DNA of 64,000 bases from contig NC_080418.1 of NCBI RefSeq assembly GCF_029873635.1, positions 16,019,388-16,083,387 on the forward strand, given 5' to 3'. Positions 12,691 through 24,204 of this stretch are shown here, in pieces. This DNA comes from Malania oleifera (taxonomy: Eukaryota; Streptophyta; Magnoliopsida; Santalales; Ximeniaceae). The position numbers and the translations under genes are program-made. The notes beneath the pieces were generated by a model. The model was not told the DNA's origin and searched no databases. It was given only the letters and a program-made list of their open reading frames with translations. Each line of letters starts with the position of its first letter. Within the stretch, counting starts at the first letter, position 1.

Positions 12691-12760
12691 TCTAGGTTCT
12701 TTTTATGTTTCTATATCTTTATTAATGCTTTAATTATAATTAATTTCATCCTTAAATCAC

Positions 12761-12926
12761 CACTTGGGTGGGTGGCCTAGTGGTAAGGAACCGACTATGC
12801 ATCCATGTGATCGTGGGTTCGAGTCCCCACTATGCCCAAGTGGTCTCATGCCCTGACCTTGCTTCGGGGGTAAGTGAGCCATAGCCGATGATTCCACCCA
12901 TGAGGCCCCCTCTTCTTCTTTTTTTT
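12761..12926 (+). mobile_element. tRNA-derived SINE with poly(T) tail
   Basis: A perfect RNA polymerase III A box (TGGCCTAGTGG, 12773-12783) and B box (GGTTCGAGTCC, 12816-12826) are present. CACTTGGG (12761-12768) can pair with CCCAAGTG (12835-12842) as an acceptor-like stem, and GTGGG/CCCAC around the B box forms a T-arm-like stem. A tRNA-unrelated body ends in a T-rich tail at about 12912-12926. No clear target duplication was found. It resembles Au-type plant SINEs, which is an inference from layout only. Confidence 0.75.
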
Positions 12927-13790
12927 AACTGCAAGAGTACCCCTTATATATATATATATATATATTCCATTATTATTATTATTATTAGATCAAATATATG
13001 TTGGGCATGTTTGGCCGATTAATGATTTGACATTGGTTAGTTATTTGAAGGAAATTAGTTAATTTTTATATTGCTTTCATTAATGGAATTTTTACTAAAC
13101 TTTTTTTTTTTCATAGAAAAATTTAAGTTGTATTAACTTTTATAAATTTATATAAAATTAAAGATTTCGTCAAAATTTGTATTTCTAAATCAAACTTGGA
13201 TCATTGATGAAAATTGAATATGCAGTGAAAAAAAAAATAGATATACATATTTAACTTGCACATGCTAAGAGATTATATATATATATATATATATATTGAA
13301 TTTAAATATAATAAGTAATATTAAAATTATATTTAATTCCTTATAAACTAATACAAAATTAAAATTAAAGATTTTGTCAAAATATATATTCCTAAATTAA
13401 GTTTGAATGTTTTGTTGATAACTGAATATGTAATGTAAAAATACATATTCATATCCAACTTATACATGCAAAGAAATTTTGGATAAATTCAGATTTCATA
13501 ATAGACTGCTTGTTCATATCTATTTGTATGTGTAGCACTCCTAAACTTAGTAGGGTCTAATGGGTTATTTCTTATATATTTAGTGAAAATAATAACAGTG
13601 AAAATAATTAAATCTCGGATATTATTATTATATTTATATATATAAAAAGTTTTAAATTATTAATGCATTTGACAATTAATTATGAATCATCAATATGGGT
13701 AAGTGTTTCTACAAACATAAATAACATATTTAAATTAATTAACGTGTCTTCAATAATACTACCATTTTTCTTAGAGAATTTATGATTATT

Positions 13791-13854
13791 ACCTGTCTTT
13801 GGGAGCCTTCACGTTAATCTCATTTCCTCCAATGCTACTATCTTTAGGATCTAT
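13791..13854 (-). pseudogene. Relic of gypsy gag N terminus (element B)
   Basis: The minus-strand translation IDPKDSSIGGNE resembles the gag start MDPKDNNTNSGGN at 46002. The initiator ATG is ATA here. It lies at the expected distance inside the primer-binding site at 14072-14083. The rest of gag is not recognisable. Confidence 0.5.
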
Positions 13855-14071
13855 TCTTAAACAATGATCAAATGTTATTTTATAATCATGAATCTATTAT
13901 TAACGTATAATAATATAACAAACTAAAATAAATATTCTAAACTACCAAATCCTACCCAAATCATGTTTTATACATAAGCTATGGTAAAATTTATATATTA
14001 GAGTATGCAGATCATATATCCTATGTTCTAGTAAAATTATTTCTTAAAGTTTACAGAACCTATAACCTATT

Positions 14072-14083
14072 GCTCTGATACCA
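14072..14083 (-). other. Primer-binding site of element B (tRNA-iMet type)
   Basis: The plus strand reads GCTCTGATACCA, the 3' end of plant initiator tRNA-Met. The minus-strand element therefore has TGGTATCAGAGC two bases from its 5' LTR end. Confidence 0.8.
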
Positions 14084-14085
14084 AA

Positions 14086-16424
14086 TGTAACACCTCGACC
14101 TCGAGGGGTCTGAGATATTTACTTTTTACTATTGATTTACAGCGGAAGCAAACAAACTCAATTATTATTAAACCAAAGCGCTAATTATCCATATTACGAT
14201 CATTTATTTTAAAAAAAGAAAAATTATGCAAGCATAAATATCTGGCATCATACTAATATTTCTAATAAATCTTTATTTTTCTATCCCCACTCACATGCTT
14301 ACTAAGGTTGATTTCTGACATGCCCTTCAGAGTTATCTGAAATAAAAATATGATTGGAGTGAGACGACGCTTAGTAAGTAAATAAGATTATTATTAGTGT
14401 GTAGTCAAAATGAGTTTTTTTTTTAATTTCGTAAAATAATATTTAATACCATAACTTCAAAATTTCTTCTAAAATAAATGTAAATCTAAAAATTTCTACA
14501 TAAAACTTTTACCATTAACTATAACAGTAAAATTTAATAACCATATATTGTGACTGTTAATTTAAACTTTAAACTTTAAAACTATAAAAATATTTAACTA
14601 TATACATACATATAATTTTCCTTATACGTTTCTTTTAAATCGTCATTTAGGCACAAGAATGACCATTTTCATATAAATTTATACTTTTCCTTCAACTCAT
14701 TAATAATTTTGTACACATAATTAAATATGTATAAACATATATTGTAAAAATCATCCTTAAGCCTGTTTGTCGTAAGTCATGTTTACCCCCATGACTGGGT
14801 TGTGCGGTCCAAAGACTAGACTTAGTTGGCTGGCCGACCAAACTAAATCAACGTACGTAAACTTTAAGTGAGATTTTCCTTATTAAGTCCTGGTCCGGAA
14901 CCAGGTGTGCACTCAGGAGAAATCCACTAACATAAATAACCACTTTGTAAACAGTGTGGGTGCACTCTCATCCATTTAAACTTTAAGTTGCGGTACCGAA
15001 CATCTGTAACTTTGAACTTTCATTGCCATAAAGGGTTTTAAAATCATTTTATTATAATTTATGCAATTTAAAATAATATCGTAAAAATCTCATCTTTACT
15101 CATATATTCATAAAAAATGTAACGTAGAAATAAACTCATGCCACACAATTTTTGTGTTAAAAATATATATAATTTTATTTTTGAATAGGAAAAATACTGA
15201 AAATTTACCCGAGGGGATTAGAACATTTCTTAACCCAAAAATAGATGCAAGTATATTAAAGATAGAACTGATATAATTAAATATGCGTAAAAATAAACTC
15301 ATGAAAATTTTGTGAAACTAATTAACATAATTGAAATTTACTTATAAAATAAATTCGGGTATGAATTTTAAATAAAAAAAACTAACATAATCAAAATTTA
15401 CTTACCTTCTTCTTTTACCTTGTGCTACAAATACTGTACTATTTCTTAGAAATAAGATTAGAAAGAGTGGGTAAGTGAGAATTTACTCAAAAATTCTCTC
15501 TTCACTATAAATTCTTTCACTCACTAATCCTTCTCTTCTTTGGAAAATTGTTGTGAAAAATAAAGGTTGAGAGTTTCCTATTTATAGGAAAATTTTGGGA
15601 AAGAAATAGAATTTGTAAAAGTGTGGGGAGAGGGGTGAAATTATAATTTTTTTAAAATTAAAGAATGGGCAAGGGATGGGCAAGGTATGAGTTGAGTATA
15701 AGATGGGGATGGAGGCCATGTGGAAGTGCTTGCCACCATTCCCATTAAATAAATTTTTAATTAATTATTTACCTAATTAATTAATCAATTAGTTAATTAA
15801 TTATTTTATTATTTTTCTTAATCATTATTATTATCATTGTTATTACTTTTAAACTATTTTTAATATTTATTTATTTTATTATTTATTTTTTAATAAGAAT
15901 TAAATTTAAATTTTTAAAACTCATATGGGCCCCACATGGTCTTGTGGGCCCCGTACAACTTCGAGACCCAAATAGATCCTACGTAATTCCAGTAATCCTC
16001 ATATGATTTTATGAGCCCTACACAATTTCGAAACTTGTGTAAACCTCCACACGGCTTCGGAATCATGTGGGCCCCACACAGTCTTGTGGGCCCCGCATAG
16101 GATACTTATATTATTATTATTTTATCATATATTTCTACAAATTATGTTAGTCAAAACATTATTTTATGTACTTATTTACGTATATAAACAGTGTCTACTT
16201 TGTTTTATCCTATGAAATTTCATTTTGACCAAGCCGACTTCTAGGGAGCGACTGAGCCACAATGGTCTCTGAGCACTCGCTAAGACAAGGTCTTTCTTAG
16301 GCTTCAAACATGGAATCAAGGATCCTACAGAAAAACACTTCTGTATTGATATTAACTTAATGACCATTTTTATTATTTTATTATTATTGTACTTTAATCA
16401 TGTATATATTTTTGGGTCATCACA
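14086..16424 (-). repeat. Element B 5' LTR (2,339 bp)
   Basis: Ends are TGTAACACCTCG...GGGTCATCACA on the plus strand. A minus-strand TATA box (CTATAAATAGG, complement of 15578-15589) separates a U3 of about 830 bp from the long downstream part. U3 holds repeated GTGGGCCCCAC near-palindromes (15928-15955 and 16063-16096). The downstream part carries the conserved CCGCACAACCC-type block (minus strand, about 14780-14820). Confidence 0.8.
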
Positions 16425-16490
16425 CTCTATGTTCTTCTTCCTTCCATTGTTTATGAAACTCCAAGTATAAGAGTCACACCATAAACAACA
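16425..16490 (-). repeat. Remnant of copia 5' LTR (66 bp)
   Basis: It matches 654-719 with about two mismatches and is followed by the TSD copy GGAAG at 16491-16495. It proves that the copia element once spanned the whole of element B. Confidence 0.85.
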
Positions 16491-16495
16491 GGAAG

Positions 16496-16834
16496 TCCAA
16501 CTACTAATGTGGATTTTCATTCACCCAAAATATTTTAGAAAAAAATGTTACTTTAAATTTCAAGCAACGACAATTTAAAAGTTGAGATGGAAGTAGAAAT
16601 CTAACTAATCATGTGAAAAATTTTAAGACTCATGCATGGATGTCATATGTATCAAGCTTTTTAACTATATGTAAGTACTATATGGAAGCATGAATTTTAG
16701 ATTTTAAATTTATATTTGTATAGAGTTGGAAGAATGACAATATAATTTATACTATATTTTGTTGAAATTCTTATAAATTTTAATTCGAATTTCAAAATAC
16801 ATGTTCCCAAATATAGGGTAAGAGTCAAAGGTCA
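16496..16834. other. Low-copy AT-rich spacer
   Basis: The first ~80 bp continue the 138-bp tandem repeat interrupted at position 222. The rest is AT-rich with no ORF or element that I can support. It ends at the LINE target duplication (16835-16850). Confidence 0.5.
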
Positions 16835-17427
16835 TATAACTCAATAGTTTACAAGGTGGATCTCTGAGCGGCGATAAGGGCAGGGAACTGTGCCCTTGCT
16901 TTCGCTCGAGAGTTCTTGCAAGCCTTCCTCACCAGACGTCGCGTCGTCGAAGGTGGATCTCTGAACGACGATAAGGGTAGGTATCGAAGTGCCTTAGCTT
17001 TGTTCACTGCTCAGGCAAAGGAAAGAAACAATCAGACATTCTGTGGAGAGCCTCCGTCACCAGTCCCTACGCCAGCGCCGCCATCTTCGCTGCGTCGAGC
17101 GTTCACCTATGGCTTCGCCAGTGAGCCTTGGCAGCTGTAGCCTACGACGTTCCGCGTCTTCTCTAGCTTCCTAGCAACGGAGTTTGTCTAAGTCCAGGAT
17201 GCTGTGGCAGCCTTGCTTGTCGGGGAGCAGCAGCATTTTCGCCTCCAACGTTGCTGCGAGAAGGGTTGGGGAAAAGATGAAGTGGTGATGGCGAATCTGC
17301 ATGAGAGACATACGGTGACGGCAGACATAGGTCTACGAAACTGCAGGTTTGGTTTTTTATTTTTATTTATTATTTTTATTTGCTTTTTGGTGGTCAATAT
17401 GGAAAACATGTAATTTATTTTTTAGAC

Positions 17428-18879
17428 ATGACTGAGCCATCTTCGGTAACTGTTACCGGAGGGTTGGGGGGAGGTGTCGATGCTAGTATACGGGAGACAG
17501 GGAGTGGTTCGGGGGATGTTAAGGTCGAAAATGGGGAAGGTTTCGTTGGGGGAAAATCATTTGCGGAAGCCTTGAAGAGGCAAATTCCATCTTCAAAATT
17601 GAAAATCCCATTGAGGAAACCAAAACTAATTAATGGGGAATTAGGTTTTGTTTTCTCGGATGAGGAGATGGAAAAGGTTGCGGAGGATCTAAAGTTTGCA
17701 TTGGTGCTTAAATTTTTTTCTGCAAGGTCATCTATCGGTGTCCTTCAGAGACATATTATCCAATCTTGGGGCCTCTCTGAAGTTCCCATGATAAGTTTTA
17801 TGGATAACTACCATATTCTGTTGTATTTGGTAAACAAAAAAGACTACATTCATGCATGGGCACGAGAAGGAAGATGGGTGGCAGGGTGCCAATTTCGGAT
17901 TTTTAAATGGTCTATGAATTTTTATGTTAACAAGGAGCCATCAATCGCACCTCATTGGATTTTCTTAACAAGTCTGCCTTTACATTTATATAGAATAGAC
18001 TGTTTACAGAGTTTGACCACTAGATTTGGTAGATTCTTGGGAACGGATAATGCCACGTTATATAAAACACGAGCCACAGGTGCGAGATTATATGTTGAAG
18101 TAGGTTTACAGAAGGATCCTGTGGTGGGTTTTCTGCTGGTGATAGGACAAAAACAGAATTAGCAAAGGGTAATATATGAGAAGAGGGGTTTCTATTGTAA
18201 CAAATGTTGTAGGCAAGGTCACATTGATGTAGTATACCATTTTGGAGTTAAGCCTAATGATAAAAGGAAGGTAAGTATGAGAAAGTAGGTAGATGGAATG
18301 GTTTGGAAAGAAGTAGGTAGAAAAGAGAATATGATAGTTGAAGAGGAAGGTCCTATTTTGAAAAGCCAGGAACAACGAGTGGAGGAGAAGAAGGATGGAA
18401 ACGTGAATGGTCCGTCGAAGGTGATTGAGAAAAATAAAGAAATTGTGAATAAAGTCAATAATGTGGGTACTAAAAAAGTGGAGGAAGTTAATTTGGTAGA
18501 GAAGAATAGTGGAGAGAAAGTCGATCGTTGTAAAGACCAGAAGTTAGGGGTGGTAGGGGTGCAGGTAGAACTGGGAGATTGTTCTAGGTCTGTTTAGGAA
18601 ATCGGAGCTGTTTAAGAAGGGGGAAGGGGAAAAGTTGAAAAGGATAAGGATGGAGAGTTGATTTTAGTGGAGGAGGTGAGTGAGAGAGAGGGGGAAGTGG
18701 AGGGTGGAGTGTGGAGGGATAATTATGATGTGTTATGTGAGGGAGATTTGGAGGTTTGCATTGATACTCAAAAAGAATATTATTCTGATCCAGGTAATGT
18801 GACAGTGGGTGAATCAGAAGGAAGAAATAAAGATGATAGACAAGTGAGAAAGTCTAAGAGGTCTAAGACAGTACCTTAA
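17428..18879 (+). pseudogene. LINE ORF1 (DUF4283-like RNA-binding protein), broken
   Basis: It begins at MTEPSSVTV. The first 245 codons run to a stop at 18160-18162 and include FAEALKR, the LVLKFF core and GRWVAGCQFRIFKW, a layout typical of the DUF4283 domain in plant LINE ORF1 proteins. Past the stop, in the same frame, a zinc-knuckle remnant reads CNKCCRQGHIDVVYH; the last Cys of CCHC is lost. A Lys/Glu-rich tail follows to 18879 with two or more further stops. In an active element this protein would bind LINE RNA. The start at 17428 is chosen over 17380 because the upstream codons belong to the leader. Confidence 0.78.
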
Positions 18880-18890
18880 AAGTTGAACCT

Positions 18891-21800
18891 ATGATTGACA
18901 AAATTATGTTTTGGAATATAAGAGGGTTAGGCACGTCGAAGAGAAGATTGAAACAAATCGTGAAGGATCAGAAAGTTTCGATTTTGGCAGTTTCGGAACC
19001 TTTTCAAGATATAGAAAAGATACAAAGGTGGGCGATGTATTTGCAATTTACTAACTTTTGCTCTAATATAGAGGAAGGTGAGAAGATTTGGTTGTTCTGG
19101 AAAGATGATGTTATAATGGATTGGGTGGGCACCTTCAATCAATGTGTGACAGTTTTGTTAACAGAGGATAGAGGCTCCTTGCTTCTTACTTTTGTATATG
19201 CTAAATGTTATCATATTGAGAGAAGAGATTTATGGGAACAGCTTCAGGGGATGTCGAGTGTTGATGTGGCTTGGGTTGTTATGGGAGATTTTAATGTTAT
19301 TCGGTCAGATGAGGAAAGGGTGGGAGGTAGACTTCGCTTGGGTTCGTCTATGGCTGAATTCAATGGTTGTATTAATAGTTGTGGGTTATTGGACCTCAAA
19401 TTCAAAGGAAGTCAATTTTCATGGTGTAACGGTCAAAAAGGTTTGAGAAGAAGTTGGGCGAAACTGGATAGGGTGCTGATTAATAATGTTTTTTCTATAA
19501 AATATGGTGAAGCTAAGACTTCTTTGTTGAAAAGAAATACTTCAGATCATTCTCCTATCTTATTACAGCTGCATGCGAGTATGGAGAGGTATGGGCCAGT
19601 GCCTTTTAGGTTTCAGAACATGTGGACGTCACATGGGGATTTTTTGGAAATGGTTGAATCATCTTGGAGAGAACACATTGTGGCAGATTCAGGATTGTGT
19701 AAATTAGAGGGTAAATTAAAAAGGCTAAAACAAAGGCTTAGGGTGTGGAACAAACAGACTTTCGATCGTGTTGGTAGTCTTATTCGAGAGTTTGAGGAAA
19801 TGGTGGAAAATTATGAGAATTTACTACAGATAGGATACTTGGAATCTGTTGAAGAAGAGTTCTTTGTTTCTAAGGCTGAATTGGAGGTTTGGTATAGAAG
19901 GGAAGAGGTTAGATTGGCGCAACAAGCAAAGATGAAATGGTTGATAGATGGGGATCAGAATTCAAAGTTTTTCCATGCTGTGATTACGCAAAAAAAGGCG
20001 AAATTCTTGTGTAAATTCAATGAAGCTTCTTGATGGTTCGGTGTTAGAAAATATGCAAATGGTCCATGATGAGGCTGTGAAGTATTTTGAGCAATTCTTG
20101 GGGCAAAATAGTTCGGTGCAAAGGTCAAACCTGGAAGATATCATTCATTTGGTAGTTTCTAAGGAGTCTATAGGTCAGCTGAGGGAAGAACCGACTGAGG
20201 AGGAGGTTTATGAAGCTGTTTCGTCTATTTCTGTGAATAGTAGCCCAGGACCGGATGGGTTTGGGTCTTCTTTTTATATTACCTATTGGAAGATTTTTAA
20301 AAATGATGCGATGGATGCGGTAAGAGAATTCTTCATAGGTGATATGTTGCCTCGGTATTTTTGTTCCTCTTACATAGTACTTATTCCTAAGGTAGAGGAT
20401 CCTTGTTGATAAGCTTTCGTTGGTGATGGGTGATTTATATCTTTAGAATAAGGTGCTTTTGTGAAAGGGAGGAGTATTTTTAAAAATATAACGCTTACTC
20501 AAGAGATGACAAAATTATTACATAGGCGGGTGAGAGGAGATAATATAATGCTAAAGCTTGATATGAGCAAAACGTATGATCGAGTGAAGTGGCTGGTGGT
20601 AGATCAGATTTTTCAGGCTATTGGTTTTCCAGATTGATTTTGTAAGTTGATTCAGAATTGTATTTCCACTCCATGGTTTTCTGTCATGATGCATGACACT
20701 TATAGAGGTTTCTTCAAGTTAAAAAGGGCTTGAAGCAAGGGGATCCGTTGTCGCCGTATATTGTCATCATCATGGAAAAAATTCTTTCTAAATTAATCCA
20801 AAAAAAGTTGTTTGAGAAGCGAATTTTACCATTTGCACACTCGTGTGGTGCTCCTATTATATCGCATTTAATGTACGTAGATGATGTTGTTATTTTTGCT
20901 AATGCTGGAAAAAAATCTGTTAGTTAGTTAATGGAGGTGATTAAGGAGTATGAAAACTAAATTGGCCAAATGGTGAATAAAAATAAATCAGCTATTTTTT
21001 TTCCAAACAAGTTGGGTGTTCTGAGGAAAGGAGAAATTCTTCAAGAGACTGGTTTTATTGAGGGTAAATTTCTTTTTACGTATTTGGGTGTGCCAATAGT
21101 GGATGGTAAATTGAAAGGTTGTCATTTTGACCCTTTAATCCAAAAAATCAGTAAGAGAATTGAGGGCTGGAAAAGTAGACTGTTGTCTCAAAGAGGTCGT
21201 TTTGTTTTGTTGAGACATGTGCTTTCAAGTATGTCATTGCATCTGTTAGCTGTTTTAAATGTTTCGAAATTGGTGATTAAAAAGATATAAGGTATGTTTG
21301 CTTTTTTTTTTTTTTTTTTTCTGGGGATTTAAAGATGGAAAAGAAAATTTGAAATGAAGGGCTTGGAAGAAATTGTGTGTTCCTGTGGAGGAGGGGGGCA
21401 TAGGAGTAAGGGACATTTCGAAAGTGCAACGGTCTTTATTCATGAAGTTTGGTTGGCATTTATTAACGCAAAATTCTTTATGGGCTAGATTTTTTAAAGC
21501 TAAATATGTGAAAGGAGGTCATATTGCTCTTTGCAGATCGCATGGATCAGATTCTTCCTTTTGGAGGAAAGTTCTGCAGGGTATGCCTGAACTGTTAAGT
21601 AAATCTAAGTGGAATGTTAGAGAATGAGATGTAAAATTGTGGTATGATAAGTTTCTAGATTCGGGACCTTTGTTTGCAGATTGTCCAAATGGTGCACATT
21701 TTCATATTAAATTAAAAGATTTGGTTATCAATAATGCGTGGGATGTGGAAAATTTGCAGAGGATTTTGGGGTTTAGTAAAGCAGATGAAGTGATGGAAAA

Positions 21801-22971
21801 GGTGGGAAATCTTAGAAATTTTCTGGACATTCTATTATGGCTCTCGGAAAAGGATGGTTGCTTTAATGCAAAATCCGCATGAGATGTTATCAGAGTTAGA
21901 GCTCCAAAATTTGATTGGGTTAAGTGGGTTTGGAACAAATGGTTACTGAAGAAAATTTCTATCTATATGTGGAAGGCTGCTTTTGAGTGCCTAAGTGTTG
22001 ATGAAAAATGAGAAGGGTGGGGGTTTCACTTGTTTCGGCGTGTAATTGTTGTGAGATGAGGCAATCAGAAGATTTGGAGCATGTATTAAATAAGGGAGAA
22101 CTTGCTTCTGAAGTTTGGAGGAAGGTTTCGGTGGAGGTAGGTGTTCATTTCCTTAGGTAACAAAGTTGGAAAGAAAAAGTCCAAATGTGGTTTAATAGGG
22201 CTTTTAGGTTCTCTCAACTGGGTTCATTGATGGGTTTGATTCCTTGTTTAGTAGTTTAGAGGCTGTGAAGAAGGAGATGTGTGGCTAGAATGGGAGGAAA
22301 ATTAGAGAGTAGTACTGATGTGTGGTTCTCCATTAAGTATTGGGTGGGGGTTTTGAGTAGGAATATGATAAGAAATGGTTGAGTTAAAGGATGCTGATTT
22401 TCGGATATTACAGAATCTAGAAGTGCAAATTATGAATAAAACAATTAAAACTATGCAAAGTGTGAGATGGCTAAAACTGAGGCAAGGGAGGTTGAAACTA
22501 AATTTGGATGGGAGCAGCCTGGGGAACTTAGGGCCGGCAGGTGGTGGTGGTATCCTTAAAGACCATACAGGTTCTTTTGTGATTGGTTTTTCAAAATATT
22601 TTGGTTCTTATTCGAATAATGAAGCTGAATTGAGAGTTGTGTTGGAGGGAATAAAGATTTGCAAACATTGGGGCCATACTTGTATAGATATTGAATATGA
22701 TTCGAATATTATAGTTAATTGGATAAGAGTCAGGAAGTGCTCCTTGTAATATTTGTGGGATTTTTGGGAGCATCTTATTGGTTTATTAGAGGGAGTAGAT
22801 TTTTCGATAAATCATTCGTTTAGAGAAGGGAACAAAGTGGCAGATGCCTTAGTTCGACAAGGTGATATGGGGAGGAATAATTTGTTTACAAATAGTAGTC
22901 AACTCTCTAAAGTTAACAATGATTTGTATAAATTGGAGAAGATGAGTACGACTTATATAAGGTATGTTTAG
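18891..22971 (+). pseudogene. LINE ORF2 (endonuclease, reverse transcriptase, RNase H), frameshifted
   Basis: It starts MIDKIMFWNIRGLG. The apurinic/apyrimidinic-type endonuclease keeps FWNIRGLG, AVSEPF, MGDFNVIRS and SDHSPI, and is open to 20033. A frameshift near 20020 leads into the RT: SSPGPDGFG, LDMSKTYDRVKW (first catalytic Asp), KGLKQGDPLSPY and the catalytic YVDD at 20873-20884. Stops fall near 20409, 20640 and 20926, and further frame changes occur at about 21290-21370. A zf-RVT-like region follows (21900-22100). A C-terminal RNase H at 22375-22971 carries LNLDGSSLGN, EAELRVVLEGI and NKVADALVRQG. The RNase H tail is typical of some plant L1 elements. Confidence 0.88.
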
Positions 22972-23258
22972 CTGATTTCCTTTTGGTTTTAGCTTATGCT
23001 TTATATTGTTTATCTTTTGTTTTGTTTTGTTGTGTGAGATTTGTTTTATAGGTCCTGTTTTGTTTTGTTTTATTTAGACTTGTAATCTGATTTTTGGCTG
23101 GATGTTGGTGTTATTCTTTGGGAGGTTTTGTTGTTATCTACCATTGATTGTCTTGTAACCACGGTATTCCTCTGTTAAAAGTGAGGGGTTATCAATAAAT
23201 AAATGGAGGTGTCGTCCTTTAAAAAAATAAAAAATAAAAAATTATAACTCAATAGTTT

Positions 23259-23669
23259 GTTTTTATGAACTTTTAAAATGGTTTTTCAGAGAGTAAGGAA
23301 GTAATAAAAATAGGAGAGAAATGAAATTTCTATGTGACAACATAGACAAATTCAATAATCTTGTGTTTGAGTGCATAAAATTAAAATATTAAAATAATGT
23401 AATATATAATTATATTAATTTTTTAAAATAAACAAATTCTCTCAAAGTAAAAATCCCACTTCAAAAGAGTCCAACTTCAAAGTTCAAACACTACCCAATA
23501 ATTCAATAAACCTTCACAAATTTTCAATCCGCATTTAAAAATTTAAAAGTTAAAAACTAAAAAAGTGTAGCGTTTCTGGCGGGATAACGTATGTTTAAAC
23601 GACCGCCAAATTTAGCACTTCCAAAGTTTACCAAAATTTTAACGATTTGGATCTGCTTTATGGACTTCA
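23259..23669. other. Upstream spacer of histone H4
   Basis: AT-rich low-copy DNA with no ORF or element recognised. A GCCAAATTT-type segment occurs as imperfect inverted and direct copies at about 23600 and 23740. Confidence 0.5.
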
Positions 23670-23677
23670 CGCGGATC
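23670..23677 (+). promoter_or_regulatory. Histone octamer motif CGCGGATC
   Basis: An exact match to the octamer known from plant H4 and H3 promoters, where it supports S-phase and meristem expression. It lies 223 bp upstream of the H4 ATG, with an inverted CCAAT-like GATTGG at 23695-23700. Confidence 0.75.
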
Positions 23678-23777
23678 GGCCTTCCCAGCCGTCCGATTGG
23701 CCCAACGATCGCCCACCTACGAGCGCCATTAAATTTCAAACCACCGCCAAATTTCGAACTTCCAAAACCCTGAACCC

Positions 23778-24204
<427 letters not shown>

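Larger units (their letters stand above)
3041..16424 (-). mobile_element. Element B: gypsy-like LTR retrotransposon, internally deleted
   Basis: Two related LTRs flank a short interior on the minus strand: 3' LTR 3041-11278 (with nested insertions), interior 11279-14085, and 5' LTR 14086-16424. The interior has a polypurine tract against the 3' LTR, a tRNA-iMet-type primer-binding site against the 5' LTR, and a trace of a gypsy gag N terminus, but no pol. The element lies inside copia gag on the left and the copia 5' LTR on the right. The flanking pentamers (GCCTT and CTCTA) do not match, so a flank deletion or recombination is inferred. Confidence 0.75.
228..16490 (-). mobile_element. Decayed Ty1/copia retrotransposon hosting nested elements
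   Basis: The element is bounded by a perfect 5-bp target-site duplication, GGAAG (223-227 and 16491-16495), and its outer ends read TG...CA. It runs on the minus strand: 3' LTR 228-719, polypurine tract (complement of 720-732), degenerate gag-pol about 830-3040, then the large insertion of element B, and a 66-bp remnant of the 5' LTR at 16425-16490. That remnant matches 654-719 with about two differences. The gag start, 5' leader, PBS and most of the 5' LTR are missing, so B's arrival or later recombination deleted them. RT is essentially absent. The copia lineage cannot be named from what remains. Confidence 0.85.
16851..23242 (+). mobile_element. Nearly full-length L1-type LINE (6.4 kb)
   Basis: A perfect 16-bp target duplication, TATAACTCAATAGTTT, lies at 16835-16850 and 23243-23258. 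Layout: 5' UTR 16851-17427, ORF1 17428-18879, ORF2 18891-22971, a 3' UTR with the motif TTGTAACCACGGTATTC, then an A-rich tail at 23220-23242. The 5' UTR contains a duplicated segment (AGGTGGATCTCTGA...CGATAAGGG) at about 16853-16880 and 16950-16977. Both ORFs are broken, so the copy is not autonomous. The perfect TSD argues for a fairly recent insertion. Confidence 0.92.

Noticed and set aside
12370-12780. Plus-strand frame of 136 codons with repeated CRTNRGR-like peptides
   Set aside because: It is produced by the 81-bp minisatellite and runs into the SINE. No promoter or domain supports a gene.
16916-17413. Small plus- and minus-strand frames before LINE ORF1
   Set aside because: They lie in the LINE 5' UTR between the target duplication and ORF1 and show no LINE or host domain.
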